A DNA stretch of 41,365 nt from a bacterium (GTDB taxonomy: Bacteria; Patescibacteriota; Minisyncoccia; Phycocordibacterales; JAKAEA01), in contig JAJYGQ010000007.1 of the NCBI GenBank assembly GCA_021785065.1, forward strand, positions 1 to 41,365. Direction: 5' to 3'. Shown piece after piece: positions 1 to 8,306 of this stretch (position 1 is the stretch's first letter; each line of letters starts with the position of its first letter). Under the pieces are notes generated by a model. It was not told where the DNA came from. It saw nothing but the letters and a program-made list of their open reading frames with translations, and did not search any database. The translations under genes were made by a program, and so were the position numbers.

Positions 1-2
1 AC

Positions 3-3000
3 CCCGCTATAGCGACTATTGCTTTATCTAAACGATACTCAAGTGATGCAAAAGGCAATATTGCTCTGTTCCACACGCTTGTTGGACATTATCGCGACAA
101 GATGCCTGTTACGGCGCGCATGGCTCGCGAAGATTTTTTGGGTCGACACGGATCACTTGCGACCCCTCCGGGTATTCTCTCGAGTCTCGCGGCTACCGAG
201 CATCCTGAGCACACTCTTGACCCAATTTTTTCTCTCACAAAACGAGTGACAATTGCTGCCGGTCAATCAGTATCCTTGTCATTTATTACCGGCGTAGCAC
301 CAACGGAAGAAGCGGCGCTACGTATCGCAACAAAATATCAAAAAACAAGAATTCCTTTTCGCTATACAGAATTTTTCCATCGACCGGCGCGGGCGGTCGA
401 TGCACTTGGTGCTATTGGGGTAACGCCGTACCACGTCAACCTATTCCAGCGTCTTCTCTCGGGTATTGTTTCGTTTGAATTCAGTCAGTGTTTACCTGAG
501 CGTTTCTTCAAGGGAACGTCGTATATGCAAACCCTTTGGAAATATGGCATTTCGGGTGATCGGCCGCTTATCGTTGTGCGAATTTCTAATGCCGGCGATA
601 TTCCGTTTATCCGCGCGGTCTTACTTTTTTATCGATACTGTCAGTATAAAAATGTACCCGTTGATCTTGTTATTCTTAATGAATATCCGGCGGGATACAT
701 AAAAACATTCGAAGACGATGTTGGATTACTCATTCGTCAGCTCGCTGATCCCAATGGCGGTTCTGAAAAAGGTTCTGTATTTCATCTTAAAACTGTGTTG
801 ATGGATGCTGCGGACGTGCAATTGATTGGCGCGCTCAGCCGTCTCTGGCTTGATAGCGATAAGGGGTCTTTGGAAAAGCAGGTCAAGGAGTTAACGGTTC
901 GCCCGCCCGCTGTCGTTCCCGCAAAATTAACGGTTGCTAAGACGGCGGTTTTCAAGAAAGAAGAATTGGCCCGGCCACGCGGACTGACGTTCGCTAATGG
1001 CATTGGTGGTTTTGATGAAAATCAGGGCGAGTATGTTTTATATCTTTCTAAAACAAGTCGTACACCAGCGCCATGGGTGAATATTATTGCTAACGAACAA
1101 TTTGGTACGCTGGTAACAGAAAGCGGGGCGGCAACAACATGGTCAATTGATAGTTTTGATAATCGCCTTACCCCGTGGCAAAACGATAAATTACTCGACC
1201 ATTCTGGAGAAGCCTTTTATCTACGCGATGAAGAAACGGGTGTTGTGTGGAGTCCAACACCATCGCCAACAAAAATTACCAATCCCTACATTGTGCGGCA
1301 CGGTACCGGCTACAGCGTTTTCGAATCGCTCTCATTTGAAATCAAGACCGCGCTAACTATTTTTGTGCCGACCCATGATCGAATAAAACTTTGTGTCTTT
1401 AGTATAACGAATACCAGTAATCGAGCGCGGACAATTTCGCTGACCACATACGTGGAACCAGTACTCAATGCGTTTCGAGAAAAATCTCGGGCACATATAG
1501 CTATCGAACGTGATGATGCTACAGGTATTATGATTGCTCGCAACAGATTTCGTCACGACTTTTTTGAGCGGTGTATGTTCGTTGATGGGGGAGCGCAAAG
1601 CGCTTTCACTGCTGATCGCCGTGAATTTTTGGGTGCTCACGGGCGCATTGATATGCCCGCTGCCTTGCGTCGCAAAACTTTATCGGGCTCATTAGAGCAG
1701 CACGATAGTTGCATTGCCTTGTTCCGCACAATAACCCTTGCCCCCGGTCAAACGTTTGAATGTGTCGTGAGTATTGGAGATGAAGTCGACACGTCACAGG
1801 CGCTTGCTACCGCAACTCGCTACCGCTCGCTCGATGTAGTACATCAAGCGCTCGCCGAAGTAAAAACGTTTTGGAATGCCGAGTTGAGCGCAGTTACTTT
1901 TCAAACTCCCGATCAATCATTAAATATTTTGGCAAATCGTTGGCTGCTCTATCAAGCACTCTCATCTCGTATGTTTGCGAAGACAGGCTTTTATCAACCC
2001 TCGGGAGCATTCGGCTTCCGTGATCAACTACAAGATATGGCGGCGTTCGTGTGGACCAACCCTTCTCGATTCCGCGAACATATTCTAAATGTCGCTCGTC
2101 ATCAATTTCGTGAGGGTGACGCTCTTAACTGGTGGCATACCCACAATGATTTCGGCGTGCGCAGCACCGTAGCCGACCACCACGCCTGGCTGCCGTGGGC
2201 GGTGAGTCTATATGTTTCTGTAACGGGCGATGAAACTCTACTCAATGAAAGAGTCGAATTTATCGAATCCCCCGTTATGATTACTGCTATTACAAAGCGC
2301 TGGGCCGGCATTCCTCAAAAAACCACCGAAACAGCAACGATATACGAACACTGTATTCGGGCGATTGAGAAGAGCCTCACCTTAGGCGCGCACGGTTTAC
2401 CACTGATGGGCGGTGGCGATTGGAACGATGGTCTTAATCGCGTGGGTGATGCCGGCCGCGGCGAAAGTGTATGGTTTGGCTGGTTCCTCATTCACATCTT
2501 GTCGCATTTTATTCCGCTTGCCGAACACGCTGGCGATCTTGAAAAAGTGCAACGCTACACGAGTATCATTAACGATCTCCATGCGGCCATTGAAAAACGA
2601 GCATGGGACGGTGCCTGGTACTACCGAGCATTTCTCGATAGTGGCGCGCCTATCGGTTCCTCCAATAATCGGGAATTTAAAATAGATTCAATAGCACAAT
2701 CATGGTCGGTGCTCTGTGGGTATGGCGATCGAGAACGAAGTCATAAAGCAATTGCATCAATAAAAGAAAAATTAATGGCTGATGGAGACTCTATTCGACT
2801 TATTGATCCGCCCCTCGATAAAATAACTATCGATGTTGGTTATCTCGCCGCCTATCCACCAGGTGTTCGTGAAAACGGTGCGCAATACAATCATGCTGCG
2901 CTCTGGGCTATTCAAGCATTTGCTCTTCTTGGTGACGAAGATGCTCTTGAAGAAGGTTTACGGCGCATTAATCCTATCACCCGATCTGATTCAAAAGAGA

Positions 3001-3386
3001 AGGCGATGGTCTATCACGTGGAACCCTATGTTATTGCTTCGGATATTTATACCGCTCCGTCGTATCCTGGCCGTGGCGGATGGACGTGGTACACCGGCTC
3101 AGCGGGAGTTTTCTACCGGACGCTCATCGAATACATTTACGGAATTCATAAACTAGGAAACACAATTTCATTTGAACCTTCGCTGCCGCGTTCGTGGAAT
3201 GAATGCAGTTTGAAATACCGCCATGGGCGCGCCGTATATAAAATTACTATCCGCCGCGACGACACGCTAAAGGAAAAAATTTCTATTACTCTTGCTGGTC
3301 AAAAAATGTCAGGAAATAGTATTACTTTAAATAGCGAAGAAGGGGAGCGGGTTATTGAAGTGCTTCTTGGACGATCGTCTAGTTAA
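3..3386 (+). CDS. NdvB-like / GH94 glycoside phosphorylase domain protein, 5' end missing
   Basis: The reading frame is open to the left edge, so this is the C-terminal part (over 1,120 residues) of a larger protein. It resembles the C-terminal half of cyclic beta-1,2-glucan synthases (COG3459, GT36/GH94). Visible family motifs are GFRDQLQD (near base 2010), a GD-LNWWH stretch (near 2115) and GGGDWNDGLNRVG (near 2410), whose DWND aspartate is the expected GH94 general acid. A beta-sandwich region precedes the (alpha/alpha)6 barrel, as in GH94. In NdvB this part trims or phosphorolyses the glucan, while a membrane GT84 domain, not visible here, makes it. Whether the missing N-terminus has that GT domain cannot be told. 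The next gene has its own promoter, and no terminator is evident between them. Confidence 0.8.
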   Translation, partial: PAIATIALSKRYSSDAKGNIALFHTLVGHYRDKMPVTARMAREDFLGRHGSLATPPGILSSLAATEHPEHTLDPIFSLTKRVTIAAGQSVSLSFITGVAPTEEAALRIATKYQKTRIPFRYTEFFHRPARAVDALGAIGVTPYHVNLFQRLLSGIVSFEFSQCLPERFFKGTSYMQTLWKYGISGDRPLIVVRISNAGDIPFIRAVLLFYRYCQYKNVPVDLVILNEYPAGYIKTFEDDVGLLIRQLADPNGGSEKGSVFHLKTVLMDAADVQLIGALSRLWLDSDKGSLEKQVKELTVRPPAVVPAKLTVAKTAVFKKEELARPRGLTFANGIGGFDENQGEYVLYLSKTSRTPAPWVNIIANEQFGTLVTESGAATTWSIDSFDNRLTPWQNDKLLDHSGEAFYLRDEETGVVWSPTPSPTKITNPYIVRHGTGYSVFESLSFEIKTALTIFVPTHDRIKLCVFSITNTSNRARTISLTTYVEPVLNAFREKSRAHIAIERDDATGIMIARNRFRHDFFERCMFVDGGAQSAFTADRREFLGAHGRIDMPAALRRKTLSGSLEQHDSCIALFRTITLAPGQTFECVVSIGDEVDTSQALATATRYRSLDVVHQALAEVKTFWNAELSAVTFQTPDQSLNILANRWLLYQALSSRMFAKTGFYQPSGAFGFRDQLQDMAAFVWTNPSRFREHILNVARHQFREGDALNWWHTHNDFGVRSTVADHHAWLPWAVSLYVSVTGDETLLNERVEFIESPVMITAITKRWAGIPQKTTETATIYEHCIRAIEKSLTLGAHGLPLMGGGDWNDGLNRVGDAGRGESVWFGWFLIHILSHFIPLAEHAGDLEKVQRYTSIINDLHAAIEKRAWDGAWYYRAFLDSGAPIGSSNNREFKIDSIAQSWSVLCGYGDRERSHKAIASIKEKLMADGDSIRLIDPPLDKITIDVGYLAAYPPGVRENGAQYNHAALWAIQAFALLGDEDALEEGLRRINPITRSDSKEKAMVYHVEPYVIASDIYTAPSYPGRGGWTWYTGSAGVFYRTLIEYIYGIHKLGNTISFEPSLPRSWNECSLKYRHGRAVYKITIRRDDTLKEKISITLAGQKMSGNSITLNSEEGERVIEVLLGRSSS

Positions 3387-3388
3387 TC

Positions 3389-3417
3389 TTGCTTATTTTA
3401 TTATAGTGTGTTACAAT
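3389..3417 (+). promoter_or_regulatory. Sigma70-type promoter of the Gly/Tyr-rich gene
   Basis: TTGCTT (3389-3394) is followed after 17 bases by TACAAT (3412-3417). The expected start near 3424 gives a leader of about 40 bases, in contrast to the leaderless genes elsewhere. The leader holds a perfect ten-base SD (AAAGGAGGTG, 3452-3461). Confidence 0.55.
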
Positions 3418-3465
3418 TTAGTTTGAAACCTCAAAAGACCCATTTTTAAAGAAAGGAGGTGTCTT

Positions 3466-3903
3466 GTGAGGAAAAATAACGTTCTATTTATTGTTTTGGC
3501 CGCGTTGGTGGCCATCTGTATCAGTGCGCCGCCACCAGCTCGCGCCGCCTATGTGTCGGTTGACGTGGGCAATATTGTCCACGTCCGCGTGGGTGGTGGA
3601 TGCGGTTGGTACGGGAATTGGGGTAATTGTTGGCAGGCGTATGTACCGACCTGTCCATCCTACTCCTACTCGCCGTGTTACGGTGCTGGTGGCTATAGCT
3701 ATTATCCGTATAGCTATGGCTATCAACCCAATTATTATGGGTATGGTGGTGGATATGGTGGTTATAACTACTACCATTATCGAACCAGCCGCCGGTTTTA
3801 CGGCAGGCGCGATGATTATCACTTTCACTATCATCCGCGGCCGGATTTCCGCTCAGGCGAGCGGTACCATCAACAGGGGGGGTGGGGCCATCGTCGGCGT
3901 TAG
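3466..3903 (+). CDS. Secreted Gly/Tyr-rich low-complexity protein
   Basis: 145 residues with no recognised domain. Residues 1-27 form a signal peptide with a hydrophobic core and an ARA-A cleavage site (about 27/28). The mature part contains four cysteines (C46, C55, C63, C71) that could form two disulfides, then a Tyr/Gly-rich core (about residues 64-105) made of short Tyr-Gly steps. The tail is rich in Arg, His and Tyr. The GTG start is chosen because AAAGGAGGTG sits just upstream at normal spacing and the signal peptide begins there. A strong terminator follows directly, so it is monocistronic. Composition suggests an extracellular, aggregating or adhesive coat protein, but that is inference. 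It is secreted with fair certainty; function is unknown. Confidence 0.75.
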   Translation: MRKNNVLFIVLAALVAICISAPPPARAAYVSVDVGNIVHVRVGGGCGWYGNWGNCWQAYVPTCPSYSYSPCYGAGGYSYYPYSYGYQPNYYGYGGGYGGYNYYHYRTSRRFYGRRDDYHFHYHPRPDFRSGERYHQQGGWGHRRR

Positions 3904-3923
3904 TTTCGGCGAGACCCCTCAAC

Positions 3924-3962
3924 ACCGCATTCTCGATCTTATGTCGAGAATGCGGTTTTTTT
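3924..3962 (+). terminator. Rho-independent terminator
   Basis: A perfect 13-bp stem (3924-3936 with 3944-3956), a 7-base loop and a run of seven T. It closes the Gly/Tyr-rich gene. Confidence 0.9.
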
Positions 3963-4001
3963 GTATCAATCATTATATATAGGCGTCCACACCAAAATTA
4001 C

Positions 4002-4010
4002 TGCTATAAT
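4002..4010 (+). promoter_or_regulatory. Extended -10 promoter before the ECF sigma gene
   Basis: TGC-TATAAT with no convincing -35. Transcription would start near 4017, giving a leader of about 40 bases without an SD. Confidence 0.5.
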
Positions 4011-4056
4011 CGTATAGTAATGAAAGTAATAGGTGCATTAGTTCGTATTATCTATT

Positions 4057-4689
4057 ATGAGGTTTTTAGGCACCAACAAGAAAAACTCCTTGGAAAAATC
4101 GGGAGGTTTTGACGAATCTACGCTTGCAACTTTAGGTGACGCTGAATTAGTAGAAAAGTATCGCGCTGGTGCGGAAAAGGCTTTTACCGTACTTGTGCAA
4201 CGGCATACGGGGGCGGTGTATAGTTTCGTGGCGCGATATGTTGGTGGTGGTAGTGAAGCGGAAGATATCGTACAGAATGTTTTTGTAAAAGTATGGAAAC
4301 ATCTGGGACGTTTTGATATACAGCGAAATTTTCGTACGTGGATTTTTACTATCGCTAAAAATACTGCTCTTGATTGGTTAAAAAAGAAAAAAGCAATTAC
4401 TTTTTCTGAATTACATACGCACGACGACACTACGTTATTTGAAGAGACGCTTGCTGCTGATGAGCCATTGCCAAGCGATGTCTTTGATACGTCGCGGAGT
4501 CAGGAGGAATTGTCGACGGCGCTGTCGACGCTTTCCGCGGATTATCGGGCAGTGGTACTTCTCCGGCTTGATAGTCAACTCACTTTTCGCGAAATTGCGG
4601 AGGCGTTGGGTAAGCCCCTCAATACGGTTAAAAGCCATTATCGTCGAGCGGTTGGTTTATTAGATCAGCAACTTAGTCGCACCAAATAA
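4057..4689 (+). CDS. ECF-type RNA polymerase sigma factor
   Basis: 210 residues. Region 2 lies at about residues 30-95, with the typical EDIVQNVFVKVWKHL helix near residue 70 followed by FRTWIFTIAKNTALDWL. Region 4 is at about 145-200 (LSADYRAVVLLR, then a TFREIAEALGKPLNTVKSHYRR helix-turn-helix). Regions 1 and 3 are absent, as in group IV sigma factors. It would direct RNA polymerase to a small set of promoters, commonly envelope-stress genes. The next gene encodes a small two-helix membrane protein in the position where an anti-sigma factor is often found, and the MacAB-like export genes follow on the same strand. The start is the ATG giving the usual N-terminal length; no SD is seen. Confidence 0.88.
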   Translation: MRFLGTNKKNSLEKSGGFDESTLATLGDAELVEKYRAGAEKAFTVLVQRHTGAVYSFVARYVGGGSEAEDIVQNVFVKVWKHLGRFDIQRNFRTWIFTIAKNTALDWLKKKKAITFSELHTHDDTTLFEETLAADEPLPSDVFDTSRSQEELSTALSTLSADYRAVVLLRLDSQLTFREIAEALGKPLNTVKSHYRRAVGLLDQQLSRTK

Positions 4690-4746
4690 AAGTCTACTTT
4701 CGTACAAGGGGTATATAATCGTGCTACTATAGAAGCCATATAATAT

Positions 4747-5157
4747 ATGACCACACCCAGAATATCAGTGACAAATACAAATCAATTAACGCCGCCCGCG
4801 GGTCTCGTACAGCGTATTTTGCAGCGCATAGAGATTGAAAAAATGCGCCAAGCAATTCGACGTTCTCTTATGTTTTGGGTTTCGGTTACTTGTCTTGCGA
4901 CGGCCGGTCTTGCGACGGCCGGTCTTCTTTTTTTTCAAGAGGCCGCATCTTCTGGCTTCAGCACCTATGTAAGTCAGGTGTGGGCGCTTGCTAATAATAA
5001 CCCCGCGTTAGTTTTTAATCACTGGCAAGATATTGTAACGTCTATCGGTGAAGCCCTTCCGGTTGTTGGTTTAGTAGGTATAGCGGTAGCTATCGGTTTT
5101 ACTTTTTGGTCGTTTGATAAAGTTATTGGTTTTAGTCGAAAGTGGAGAGCGGTATAA
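4747..5157 (+). CDS. Two-helix membrane protein, possible anti-sigma partner
   Basis: 136 residues, family not recognised. About 40 cytosolic residues containing a charged helix are followed by a hydrophobic segment (about 42-65), a loop of about 30 residues and a second hydrophobic segment (about 96-118). The position directly behind an ECF sigma gene makes an anti-sigma or sigma-regulating role possible, but no zinc-finger anti-sigma motif (HxxxCxxC) is visible. The first membrane segment contains an exact tandem duplication of 15 bp (4894-4908 and 4909-4923), giving LATAG twice in a row. An AT-rich stretch with TATAAT-like sequence lies immediately before the ATG. Confidence 0.6.
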   Translation: MTTPRISVTNTNQLTPPAGLVQRILQRIEIEKMRQAIRRSLMFWVSVTCLATAGLATAGLLFFQEAASSGFSTYVSQVWALANNNPALVFNHWQDIVTSIGEALPVVGLVGIAVAIGFTFWSFDKVIGFSRKWRAV

Positions 5158-5169
5158 CTACTCATCACT

Positions 5170-5658
5170 ATGCGCGCTTCAAAAACTGTTGTGTGGGTTG
5201 TCGGTAGTATTATCGGTATTATTGTCGTGCTTCTTGCTTTTCGTACGGGTATGGTAATTGGGTATCGCCAAGGGCAATATTCAGTGCAGTGGCAACATTT
5301 CCACAATGGTGCGACCGCACTCTCTGCAAGTCGCGCTAATTTCTTCCAAGTATTTACTAATCCCAATGGCATTATGAATGATCACGGGGCTATCGGCACT
5401 ATCGTAGCGGTGGGAACGACGACTGCAACAGGTACGAGTTTCATTGTGCACGATATTCACGATGCAATAAATAAAACTATATACGTTTTTTCTACCACAA
5501 CTGTGGTAAATAGAGGTGGCACGACGCCGAGTACGCCAGCTCCTCTGACCGCGTTTCGGGTTGGACAGGGGGTTATGGTGATCGGCATACCTGGTGGTCA
5601 AGGGCAAATCTTAGCTAATATTATTCACCTGCTTCCCGCAGCACCGCCGATTCAGTAA
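5170..5658 (+). CDS. Membrane-anchored small beta-domain protein
   Basis: 162 residues. One N-terminal membrane segment (about residues 8-31) precedes an outside domain of about 110 residues rich in Thr, Val, Ile and Gly. The pattern GAIGTIVAVG...FIVHD...TVVNRGG...FRVGQGVMVIG resembles the DUF5666-type small beta-barrel found in exported bacterial proteins; this is a resemblance only. It starts 12 bases after the preceding stop and ends 38 bases before the MacA-like gene, so it probably belongs to the same transcript. Confidence 0.6.
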   Translation: MRASKTVVWVVGSIIGIIVVLLAFRTGMVIGYRQGQYSVQWQHFHNGATALSASRANFFQVFTNPNGIMNDHGAIGTIVAVGTTTATGTSFIVHDIHDAINKTIYVFSTTTVVNRGGTTPSTPAPLTAFRVGQGVMVIGIPGGQGQILANIIHLLPAAPPIQ

Positions 5659-5696
5659 AAACTTTTATTACTGTAATTAATCATAATCGTTTTGCC

Positions 5697-7565
5697 ATGA
5701 AAAATTTTATTAAAAAAGTTGGCGTGTATGTGGGTGCCCATAAAATAATTTCTGCAATTATTAGTATCGCAGTTATTATCGAAGTTATTGCCCTTGCCAC
5801 GGGAGCGGGTAATCCGACTATACCAACATACACGCTTACTGCGGCGCGCCTTGGCACTATTTCTAAAACGGTAAGTGGAACAGGTCAAGTTGAAGGTCAG
5901 AGTCAGGTTAATGTCACACCTCAGGGTTCTGGAGGGCAGGTGACGGCTATTAACGTCGCCCCCGGGCAAATGGTGCGACAAGGACAAACACTCGTAACAC
6001 TTAATGATCAAACGGCACTTTCCTCACTCGATCAAGCCCAAGCTAATATGGCAAGCGCCCAGGCAAATTATGACAAGGTGGTTGAAGGTCTGACACCAGA
6101 AGAAATTGCCGCTGATCAGGCAACGGTTACTAACGCCACCCAATCACTTGTCGCCGAGCTCATTAGTGCCTACACCCAAACAAACAATCTTATACGCACT
6201 AGTATCGATCCGATGTTTACTAATCCGACTACCGCACCGCTATTTAATCTTAGTTTTCTCGATACTAACGGTAATCTCGTGACCTTTACATCGAATGATC
6301 CCGTGTTGGTGGTTCAAATAAATAGGGAGCGTAGTCAACTTAATACTTTACTGCCAACGTGGGAATCTGACGTTGCGTCGTTATCGCTGCAAACAAGCAC
6401 ATCGTCACCGGACCTTACGTCGCATGTTAATTTGGCGCTCAATGATTTACAGTATGTGGCAAATTTTCTTAATGACTTATCTAATGCGGTCTATGGTATT
6501 TCGGCTCAGTATACTAAATATGCCAGTAACATAAGCTCCTATAAGTCGACCGTTGCATCGGCGTTGCAAACAATCGATTCACAGATTTCTAGTGTGACGA
6601 GCAGTAATCAATCGCTCACAACTGCTCAGGTAAATTACAACGTCAATACTGCGCCACCGACTAATGCGAGCGTGCAAAGTGCGCAGGCCTCGTTGATCAG
6701 TGCTCAAGCAAGTTTACAATCGGCTCAAATAGCATATGACGATACTCGCATCACCGCCCCGTTTTCTGGTCAGGTGGGCGATATTAATGTACAAGTAGGT
6801 GATGTGGTGAGTGGTTCAACAGCTGTTGCCACTATTGTTACTACCCAAAAAATTGCCGATATTTCTCTTAATGAAGTTGATGCTGCGACCGTACACGTTG
6901 GCGACAGAGCGCTACTCACCTTTAATGCTTTACCAAATGTAACTATACCGGCGTATGTTTCAGAAATGTCGCTCGTAGGTACCGTGAGCTCCGGCGTTGT
7001 TGATTACGACGTAAAGCTGGCGTTAGCGACAAGTACTGCTAATTTTGCCGATATTTTGCGAAGTAGCGGGCAAGGTAGTGGGCAGGCGGGAATGGGAAGA
7101 ACTTTCCCAAGGGCAGCGGGGGGTTTTTCAACGGGCGCCGCAGGATTTTCTTCAACAACTATTGCGACGTTTGAACAAAATGCTCAAAAGAATTTAACCC
7201 AAGCTTTAACGGAAATTAAACCCGGCATGAGTGTGACCGCTACTATTACGACACAAAGTGATTCGAATGTGGTTTTGGTTCCTAGTTCGGCGGTAAAAAG
7301 TAATCCAGGTGGGCGAGGATCATACGTACAGACATTGCCGGATACAACAACAGCCGGAACTGTTACGACGAAGGCCACTCCACAAAACGTACCAGTTACG
7401 ACGGGTATAACTAATGGTACAGAAACAGAAATTACTTCTGGTCTTAGCGCGGGCGATCTTATTGTGACGCAAGGATCAAGCGCTGGTTCAGCTACGATAA
7501 GCGCCGCGGCCGCCGCGGTATCGCGAGGCGGCTTCGGCGGCGGCCGCGCCTTCTTTGGTGGTTAG
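5697..7565 (+). CDS. MacA/HlyD-like periplasmic adaptor subunit
   Basis: 622 residues. An N-terminal membrane anchor (about 14-37) is followed by a first lipoyl half (TVSGTGQVEGQSQVNV, then VAPGQMVRQGQTLVTL), a long coiled-coil region (about 105-340, with DQAQANMASAQANYDKV and a matching return helix of repeated SAQAS) and a second lipoyl half (DDTRITAPFSGQVGDINVQVGDVV). A beta-barrel and a membrane-proximal domain ending in a Gly/Ala-rich tail complete it. Adaptors of this family link a MacB-type ABC transporter to an outer partner, and the two MacB-like genes follow directly. At 622 residues it is much longer than typical MacA (about 370), mainly because about 150 residues are inserted in the hairpin region. 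In an organism without a classical outer membrane the coiled coil may reach the cell wall or S-layer instead of TolC; that is inference. Confidence 0.85.
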   Translation: MKNFIKKVGVYVGAHKIISAIISIAVIIEVIALATGAGNPTIPTYTLTAARLGTISKTVSGTGQVEGQSQVNVTPQGSGGQVTAINVAPGQMVRQGQTLVTLNDQTALSSLDQAQANMASAQANYDKVVEGLTPEEIAADQATVTNATQSLVAELISAYTQTNNLIRTSIDPMFTNPTTAPLFNLSFLDTNGNLVTFTSNDPVLVVQINRERSQLNTLLPTWESDVASLSLQTSTSSPDLTSHVNLALNDLQYVANFLNDLSNAVYGISAQYTKYASNISSYKSTVASALQTIDSQISSVTSSNQSLTTAQVNYNVNTAPPTNASVQSAQASLISAQASLQSAQIAYDDTRITAPFSGQVGDINVQVGDVVSGSTAVATIVTTQKIADISLNEVDAATVHVGDRALLTFNALPNVTIPAYVSEMSLVGTVSSGVVDYDVKLALATSTANFADILRSSGQGSGQAGMGRTFPRAAGGFSTGAAGFSSTTIATFEQNAQKNLTQALTEIKPGMSVTATITTQSDSNVVLVPSSAVKSNPGGRGSYVQTLPDTTTAGTVTTKATPQNVPVTTGITNGTETEITSGLSAGDLIVTQGSSAGSATISAAAAAVSRGGFGGGRAFFGG

Positions 7566-7583
7566 CAAACGCTACGCGAGTAT

Positions 7584-8306
7584 ATGATTGAATGTAACAA
7601 CATTATAAAAACGTATCGCAATGGCGATAACGAGACACGCGCCCTCCGCGGCGTCTCGTTTAAAATCACCGACGGAGAATTTGTGGCCATTATGGGTCCG
7701 TCGGGTTCTGGAAAATCAACCTTGATGCATATCCTCGGTTGTCTCGATACGCCAACATCAGGCACCTATATTCTCGATGGCCGCGACGTCTCGACAATGT
7801 CCGATGATCAACTTGCCGATATTCGTTCGCAAAAAATCGGCTTCGTCTTCCAATCTTTCAATTTACTCTCGCGTGCAACGGTGATGCGTAACGTAATGCT
7901 GCCGCTCATGTATAGCTCCTTGGTAAGTGAAGAAGAGCGCGCCGGGCGCGCAAGTCAAGCGCTTCTTTCGGCAGGATTGGCAAAAGATCGCTGGCAACAT
8001 TTTTCTAACCAGCTCTCGGGTGGTCAAATCCAACGTGTTGCTATTGCCCGGGCGCTAGTAAATGATCCGGCGCTAATTATGGCTGACGAACCAACGGGAA
8101 ACCTAGATACAAAAACAGGTGAAATCGTTATGGGCACATTTCAACGTCTCAACGAAGAAGAGCATCGCACTATTGTCTTAATTACCCATGAGCCAGATAT
8201 CGCCGCGCACGCTAATCGTATTATTCATATTCGCGATGGTGTTATCGTAGAAGATGCTCATAATCACCATAAAAAAGTTATAGATCAGTCAAAAATCCAT
8301 CTATGA
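7584..8306 (+). CDS. MacB-type ABC transporter ATP-binding protein
   Basis: 240 residues, a complete nucleotide-binding domain of the LolD/MacB class: Walker A GPSGSGKST (about residues 38-46), Q-loop in GFVFQSFNLL, signature LSGGQIQRVAIARAL and Walker B ALIMADEPTGNLD, followed by a switch histidine in LITHE. It powers the permease encoded immediately downstream, with which it overlaps by four bases (ATGA), indicating translational coupling. In MacB of enterics the ATPase and permease are one chain; here they are separate, as in most Gram-positive systems. Confidence 0.93.
   Translation: MIECNNIIKTYRNGDNETRALRGVSFKITDGEFVAIMGPSGSGKSTLMHILGCLDTPTSGTYILDGRDVSTMSDDQLADIRSQKIGFVFQSFNLLSRATVMRNVMLPLMYSSLVSEEERAGRASQALLSAGLAKDRWQHFSNQLSGGQIQRVAIARALVNDPALIMADEPTGNLDTKTGEIVMGTFQRLNEEEHRTIVLITHEPDIAAHANRIIHIRDGVIVEDAHNHHKKVIDQSKIHL

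Noticed and set aside
3484-3973. Long open frames on the other strand of the Gly/Tyr-rich gene
   Set aside because: They arise from the skewed composition; they have no SD, signal peptide or family match, and the plus-strand gene has all of these.
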